Shown one piece after another: positions 7,190 to 12,830 of a DNA stretch of 12,830 nucleotides. The notes under the pieces were generated by a model that saw only the letters and a list, made by a program, of their open reading frames with translations, was not told where the DNA came from and ran no database searches. The stretch is from assembly GCA_910578525.1 (NCBI GenBank), contig CAJTRF010000017.1:1-12830 (forward strand). Reading direction: 5' to 3'. The DNA comes from an uncultured Mycoplasmatales bacterium (lineage in GTDB: Bacteria > Bacillota_I > Bacilli_A > Mycoplasmatales > Mycoplasmoidaceae). Both the position numbers and the translations under genes were made by a program. The number at the start of each line of letters is the position of its first letter. Position 1 is the stretch's first letter.

Positions 7190-10100
7190 ATGTCAATCAA
7201 TAACTGCAAAACTGTCTTTGTTTACAAGAAAAACCAATTTGATTCAGAATCAAATGGATTATTAAAAGAAATTAAAAATTTCTTAAAAATTAATATTAAA
7301 AGTATTAAAGTATTTAACAAATACTTAGTAAAGAACGTTGAAAGCTCAACATTCGATATTGCATTAACTTCTGTATTTAGTGAACCTATGGTAGATGATT
7401 ATTATTTAGATGATTTACCTCCATCTAAAGGTTCAACAACATTTGCAATCGAATATCTTCCTGGTCAATTTGATGCACGTGCAGAAGCTTGCAAACAATG
7501 TTTATTATTAATAAATCCTAAAAATGAAGTAGAAGTTAAAACAGCTAAAGTTTATCAAATAAAAGGAGAATTATCAACACAAGATCTTAATAAAATTAAG
7601 AAGTTCTTAATTAATCCTGTTGATTCTCATGAAATTTCTGTAAACTCAACAGATTTCCCAGTACATTTTGAAAACAAAAAGAAAATTGAAGTAATTAGTG
7701 GTTTCACTAGTATGAAAGAAGGAGATTTAATTTATTTACACCAATCTCTTTCATTAGCTATGACTATTGAAGACCTTTTAATGGTTCAAGCTTATTTTAG
7801 AAAAGAAAAAAGAAACCCTACATTAACTGAAATCAAGGTTATTGATACATATTGATCTGATCACTGTCGTCATACAACATTCAACACTAAAATTAATAAA
7901 GTTGAATTTGAGAAATCTAAGTATTCAGAATTATTTGAATCTACTTATGATGAATACTTAAAATCTCGTAACTATGTTTATGGTCCAAAAGCTAAAACTA
8001 GAAATATTTGTTTAATGGATTTAGCAACTATTGCTATGAAAGATCTAAAGAAACATGGTTTACTTAAAAACTTAGATCAATCTGATGAAATTAATGCTTG
8101 TAGCATTAATATCAATGTTAAAACAGATAAAGGTATTGAGAAATACTTATTAATGTTTAAAAATGAAACTCATAACCACCCAACTGAAATAGAACCATTT
8201 GGTGGAGCTTCTACTTGTCTAGGAGGTGCTATTAGAGATCCTTTATCAGGACGTACATATGTTTACCAAGCAATGAGAGTTACAGGATGTGCTGATCCTA
8301 CAAAAGATTCATCTAACACATTAGCTGGTAAACTACCACAAAGAACTATTACAATATCAGCTGCTAACGGTTACAGTTCATATGGTAATCAAATTGGTTT
8401 AGCTACTGGTCAAGTTGAAGAAATCTACCACAAGAACTTTGTAGCTAAACGTTTAGAAACAGGTGCAGTAATTGCGTGTGCACCTAAAGAAAATGTTGTG
8501 AGACGTGCTCCAAAAGTTGGAGATGTAGTTATCATTGTTGGTGGAAGAACAGGAAAAGATGGTATTGGTGGAGCAACAGGTTCTTCTAAACAACAAGTTA
8601 AATCTTCTATTACTGAATGTGGAGCAGAAGTACAAAAAGGTAACCCTGTAGAAGAAAGAAAGATTCAAAGATTATTTAGAAACCCAGAAGCTTCTAAATT
8701 AATTGTTAGATGCAATGACTTTGGAGCAGGCGGTGTTTCAGTGTCTATTGGAGAATTATGTCCTGGAATAGACATTAATCTTGATAAAGTAACTAAAAAA
8801 TACCAAGGACTTAACGGAACAGAATTAGCAATTAGTGAATCACAAGAAAGAATGGCTGTTGTTGTAAACAACAAACATGCTGCACAATTCATTAAATTAG
8901 CTAATAACGAAAACTTAGAAGCTACAATAGTTGCTAAAGTAACTAACAACAACCGTTTAGTTATGAAATGAAATGGTGACACTATCGTTAACATTTCTAG
9001 AGATTTCTTAAATACTAACGGATTTACACAAACTACTGATGTTATAGTAGCTGCTCCAAAAAACTTAAGTGATGAACCAATCACTAATATTAAAGATACA
9101 TGAATGTCAATGTTATCTGATCTTAACGTTTCTATTAAAACTGGATTAATCCAAAAGTTTGACTCAACAATTGGAGCTAACACAGTTTTAATGCCATTAG
9201 GTGGTGTTAATCAATTAACACCAGCTGAAGGTATGGCTGCACGTATTCCTACATTTGGTAAGAAAACCGATACATGTTCATTAATGTCATTTGGATATAA
9301 CCCATTCTTAGGTGAATGAAGTCCATTCCATATGGCCTATTATTCAGTAATTGAATCAGTTACCAAAATAGTAGCAATGGGTGGAGACTATAAAAATATT
9401 TACTTAAGTTTCCAAGAATACTTTAGAAAACTAGGTAAAAATTCTAAGAACTGAGGTTTACCATTTGCAGCATTATTAGGTGCTTATAAAGCTCAAAAAG
9501 ATTTATCACTAGCTGCCATTGGTGGAAAAGACTCAATGTCAGGAAGTTTTGAAAAACTTAATGTTCCAAATACTTTAATTTCATTTGCTGTTTGTGTTGA
9601 TGAAGCTAAAAACATCATCTCTCCAGAATTTAAAAAGATTAATTCTCAAATAATCTTATTAAGTCCGTTTGTTAAAGCAGACTACACATTAAGTGATAAA
9701 TCATTAATTGCTAACTTTAATGCAGTTAAAAAGTTAATTGATGCAAAGAAAGTTATCTCTGCATATTCACTAAAACAAAAAGGTGTTGCTGAAGGAATTT
9801 CTAAAATGTGTATTGGTAATTCTATTGGAGCAAAACTATCTAACTTGACTAAAGATGAATTATTCAAGATTAACTATGGATCATTAATTTTAGAAATTCC
9901 AGCCGATATTTCTTTTGACAAAGAATTAAAGGGATTAAACTACAAAGTTATTGGTTACACAACTAAAGAACCTAACATTGTTTATGAAAAGATGAACATT
10001 AAACTAAGTGATGTTGTTACTCACATCACATCTAAATTTGAAGATGTTTTCCCTTCAAAAATAGAAAACAAATCTAAACAAAGTTTAGAATTACCTATTT

Positions 10101-10945
10101 GGAATTGTAGACAACATTCTTTATTTAGTAAAGTAGTTAAAAAACCAATGGTAGTTATTCCTGTATTCCCAGGTACAAACTGTGAATACGATAGTCAACT
10201 AGCTTTCGAAAAAGCAGGTGCTATTGTAAAACAAGTTTTAATCCGTAACATGGATTCTAAAACATTATTGCATTCTATTAATGAATTAGTAAAGGCAATC
10301 GATAAAGCACACATCATTTTCTTACCAGGAGGATTCTCAGCAGGTGATGAACCTGATGGAAGTGCAAAGTTTATAGTTAACGTTTTCCACAATGAAGCTG
10401 TTAAGAATGCAACAATGGCTTTAATTAAACGTAAAGGATTAATCTTAGGTATCTGTAATGGATTCCAAGCTTTAATTAAATTAGGTTTAGTTCCATATGG
10501 AAAGATTATGAATATGAATGAATCTATGCCTACATTAACATTCAACGATATTAGACATCATATGTCTACGATTGTAAGAACAAAGGTTGTATGTAACAAA
10601 TCTCCTTGAATGCAAGGATTACAACCAGGAGACGTAAGACTTAATGCGATTTCTCATGGAGAAGGTAAATTTGTATGTTCTAAAGAAGTCTTAGAAGAAT
10701 TAAAAGAAAACAACCAAATTGTTACTCAATATGTTGATTTAAATAATAAAGCAACTATGAAAACTCCATTTAACCCTAACGGTTCAGTTTATGCAATAGA
10801 AGCTATTACTAACATGGATGGTAGAATTTTAGGTAAAATGGGACACTCTGAAAGAATCGGAACAAACTTATACAAAAACATTCCTGGAGAGTTTGATCAA
10901 AAGATTTTTGAAAGTGGTGTAAAATATTTTAGTAGAGGTAAATAA
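7190..10945 (+). CDS. purL: Phosphoribosylformylglycinamidine (FGAM) synthase, long fused form
   Basis: This 1251-residue enzyme converts FGAR, glutamine and ATP to FGAM in purine synthesis, carrying synthetase and glutaminase domains in one chain. Motifs in order: WSDHCRHTTF at 222-231; FKNETHNHPTEIEPFGGA from 323; glycine-rich GGRTGKDGIGGATGSS at 451-466; NDFGAGGVSVSIGEL; then the class I glutaminase (PurQ-like) domain from about 985, with PVFPGTNCEYDS, nucleophile Cys1089 in GICNGFQ, and H1219/E1221 in GHSER. The chain resembles the fused PurL of clostridia and Bacteroidetes rather than the short PurL plus separate PurQ and PurS of Bacillus. TGA codes for Trp at several places, so the gene looks like fragments under the standard code but is intact. 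It overlaps purE by one base (TAATG). Unusual in a mollicute. Confidence 0.97.
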
Positions 10946-11394
10946 TGAAAGTAGCAATATTTTACGGTTCAAAAAGTGATGACCAAGTAATGGCTAAGGC
11001 CATTGACTTATTAAAAGAATTTGGTGTAAGTTATGAAAGTTATGTGTTATCTGCTCACCGTGTTCCTGAAAAACTAGTTAACACTATTAAACAAGTAGAG
11101 AAAAAAGGATGTGAAGTAATTATTGCAGGCGCTGGATTATCAGCTGCTCTTCCTGGCGTAATTGCTAGTCATACATTATTACCAGTTATCGGTGTTCCTG
11201 TTAATGCTGCTTTAGGTGGACTAGATGCATTATTATCAATCGTCCAAATGCCAAAAGCTATTCCAGTAGCAACTGTTGGAATTAATAATAGTTACAACGC
11301 TGCTATGCTAGCAATTCAAATTTTAGCTAACAAAGATTCTAAACTTAAGACAAAATTAAATAAATTTAGATCAGACATGAAGAAGAAGTTTTAA
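10945..11394 (+). CDS. purE: Phosphoribosylaminoimidazole carboxylase catalytic subunit PurE
   Basis: This 149-residue protein handles the AIR/CAIR carboxylation step of purine synthesis. GSKSD at 8-12, SAHRVPEKL at 36-44 (catalytic-type H38) and the C-terminal LDALLSIVQMPKAIPVATV are typical, and the whole is close to clostridial PurE. The glycine loop reads AGAGLSAALPGV at 61-72, whereas most class I enzymes have AAHLPG; residue 68 is Ala where His is usual. The start codon overlaps the purL stop, and AGAGG at 10934-10938 is one of the few clear Shine-Dalgarno sequences in the window. No purK follows. The gene ends inside a terminator stem. Confidence 0.95.
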   Translation: MKVAIFYGSKSDDQVMAKAIDLLKEFGVSYESYVLSAHRVPEKLVNTIKQVEKKGCEVIIAGAGLSAALPGVIASHTLLPVIGVPVNAALGGLDALLSIVQMPKAIPVATVGINNSYNAAMLAIQILANKDSKLKTKLNKFRSDMKKKF

Positions 11395-11408
11395 TTAACT
11401 TCTTTTTT
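11383..11408 (+). terminator. First terminator of purL-purE, overlapping the purE end
   Basis: AAGAAGTT / AACTTCTT, an 8-bp stem with loop TTAATT, is followed by four more T. The left arm lies in the last codons of purE. Confidence 0.7.
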
Positions 11409-11414
11409 ATTTAT

Positions 11415-11445
11415 AAAATACAACAAAGTTTCGTTGTATTTTTTT
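11415..11445 (+). terminator. Second, stronger terminator of purL-purE
   Basis: A 10-bp inverted repeat, AAAATACAAC / GTTGTATTTT, with an 8-base loop runs into a T tract. It lies 7 bases after the first terminator, so the two act in tandem. Confidence 0.85.
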
Positions 11446-11544
11446 AAAAATTTTCTAGAAAAAAAATTAAACAAATTTTGAACAAATTCAAGACAGTTTT
11501 TAATTAGTTTTGCACTATCATATTAGATACAAAACGAGAAACAT

Positions 11545-11868
11545 ATGAATGATAAAATTGAAAATATTATTTTAGATACAATCATTAAGTGAAATTGTAT
11601 TACTAAAAATAAGAGCTATGAAAATTATCATATAATCATTAAAGATAACAAGATTATGGCAGAAGGCGTTAAAGTAAAAACATCAAAACCAAAAGCACCA
11701 GCATGAGTGCTTGCCATGGAAGAACGTATTAATAACAGAATTGATAATTTAGATAAACGACTTAATACTAGAATCGATGTTCTAGAAGAACGAATTGATA
11801 ATCTAGATAAACAAATTAATAACAAAGTTGATTTAATTGTTAAAGCAAATAATTTATTAACACAATAA
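11545..11868 (+). CDS. Small coiled-coil protein, DUF16/UPF0134-like
   Basis: This 107-residue protein has a short N-terminal domain (with TGA-coded Trp at residue 16 and near 54) and a C-terminal coiled coil from about residue 58. The coiled coil is built from near repeats: EERINNRIDNLDKRL, then EERIDNLDKQINNKVD. The layout of a short globular head, a PKAPAW-like linker and a heptad tail resembles the DUF16/UPF0134 proteins that are multiplied in Mycoplasma pneumoniae relatives, whose function is unknown. The similarity is by pattern, not by a confirmed match. GAGAAA at 11535-11540 is a weak ribosome site. The gene is monocistronic between the purE terminators and a convergent surface-protein gene. 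Confidence 0.75.
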
Positions 11869-11890
11869 TTTGAATATAAGAAAACCAAAC

Positions 11891-11909
11891 TTAAAACTAA
11901 AAGTTTTAA
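11891..11909. terminator. Palindromic hairpin between convergent genes
   Basis: TTAAAACT-AAA-AGTTTTAA is a perfect 8-bp inverted repeat with a 3-base loop, lying 22 bases after the coiled-coil gene and 58 bases beyond the stop of the minus-strand surface protein. It has no long T tract, so it may be a weak bidirectional terminator. Confidence 0.4.
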
Positions 11910-11967
11910 ATAAGAGAGCATAATCATTAAAACAAGAAACGACTTACTTTTTTAATATTAAATCAGT

Positions 11968-12830
11968 TTATGCCGCTCTTCAACCTGTACTTGGGAACCC
12001 ACCTTTAGTTTTAATTCAATTTAATAATTGTTGTGAAGAAGCAACTGAAGTATTTAATGATTCAACAGTTCCTGATGATGAAATGTCATTAAATGAATTG
12101 TTGTCATCAATAGTAATAGATGTTTGATAATTAGTAGGCAAATCTCATTTTATCTCGTTTAATGATGTACAAGAAAGAAAACACATAGGACCAATTGTAG
12201 TAATGGATTTTGGTAATGTTATTGATTTCAATGTTTCAGTTCTTGCAAATGCACCTTGGTTTATTGTAGTTAAGGCTCTACAATTTGATAAATCAACCGA
12301 AGAAAAATTGTTAAATAAAAATGCATTTGTATCAATTGTTGTTAAACCCCTTGGTAATGTTACAGAAGTTGCTGGAATTCATTGAAAACATGATTTCCCA
12401 ATCAAAGTGCATTTAGAATTTTCAGTAAAAATTAAATTTTTAATAAATGATGGAATTTTTCCTTCAAAAACTTTATCAGCAACTGTTTCTACTTCATATG
12501 GAATTTGCATTGTATTACATACGCCATCATATTGAGACAAATCAATACCTTCTTTAAAACCTAATAAAGTATTATTTGTATCAACGTTATAAACAGTGTC
12601 AGGCAATGGATTATTTTCCATTGACAATGTGAAAGTATTTGAATAACCGACTTTACTTCCGATGCGCGCTGATCCTATAATTTTTATTTTATAAGTTGTA
12701 GGAGCATAATAATTTAAACTAGTTACAGTACCAGAAATTTTTCCTTGACTTGTATTAAATGACAAGCCTTGTGGCAATGTACTTGCTGCTGATTGTCCAT
12801 CAGAATCTAATAGTTCATATGTAACATCAT
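11968..12830 (-). CDS. BspA-like leucine-rich repeat surface protein with Ig-like domain (N-terminus off window)
   Basis: On the minus strand a frame is open from the window edge to TAA at 11970-11968, giving the last 286 residues, with TGA read as Trp at several sites. The first part (TLPQGLSFNTSQGKISGTV) has the signature of a putative Ig/cadherin-like He_PIG repeat of bacterial surface proteins. After a linker come BspA-type leucine-rich repeats, roughly residues 125-220 of the segment: VTLPRGLTTIDTNAF, LTTINQGAF, SITLPKSITTIGPMCF. Such proteins are normally secreted or lipid-anchored and bind host molecules or partner cells. The signal sequence lies outside the window. The last 60 residues carry no obvious repeat and may cap the solenoid. 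Confidence 0.85.

Noticed and set aside
8453..9183. Minus-strand open frames within purL, and similar ones elsewhere
   Set aside because: They lie opposite highly conserved PurL motifs and have no start signals; they are shadows of the coding strand.
10250..10265. Another copy of the repeat end TCTAAAACA
   Set aside because: A nine-base match inside conserved purL coding sequence with no flanking similarity; chance in AT-rich DNA.
11451..11462. TTTTCTAGAAAA palindrome as an operator
   Set aside because: A perfect 12-base palindrome, but in a region of A and T runs and without a promoter positioned near it; too weak to call.

Overview
The window is AT-rich and reads in the mycoplasma genetic code. 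Many genes contain in-frame TGA codons at conserved tryptophan positions (for example the WSDHCRH motif of PurL), and every gene ends in TAA or TAG. This points to a mollicute of the Mycoplasma/Mycoplasmopsis type. I cannot name the species. Translation starts are mostly without a Shine-Dalgarno sequence, and several genes look leaderless or nearly so, or start inside the previous gene.

Layout: (1) 1-192, the 3' end of an unrecognised gene, closed by a strong terminator. (2) 347-4324, a tightly overlapping three-gene operon: a sodium:solute symporter, a GT80-type sialyltransferase and a CMP-sialic acid synthetase (neuA). Together these would import host sialic acid, activate it with CTP, and attach it to an acceptor, probably on the cell surface. 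(3) 4425-6326, cas1-cas2-csn2, the adaptation part of a type II-A CRISPR system. No cas9 and no repeat-spacer array are in the window. The sialylation operon occupies the place where cas9 would normally stand. (4) 6329-about 6468 on the minus strand, a convincing tracrRNA gene. It has a full-length anti-repeat that folds on itself like a natural single-guide RNA, a short GGC/GCC nexus hairpin as in Streptococcus thermophilus tracrRNA, and an intrinsic terminator shared back-to-back with csn2. (5) 6484-7095, a small two-TM membrane protein with a HEPN-like RNxxxH motif. (6) 7190-11394, purL (a long fused FGAM synthase with its own glutaminase domain) and purE, overlapping by one base and followed by two tandem terminators. 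De novo purine synthesis genes are unusual in mollicutes. (7) 11545-11868, a small coiled-coil protein resembling the mycoplasma DUF16/UPF0134 group. (8) 11968-12830 on the minus strand, the C-terminal part of a BspA-like surface protein with a putative Ig-like domain followed by leucine-rich repeats.

The points most worth following up are the scavenge-activate-transfer sialylation operon in a wall-less bacterium and the split type II-A CRISPR locus with its self-folding tracrRNA. No stretch longer than 300 bases lacks a gene.
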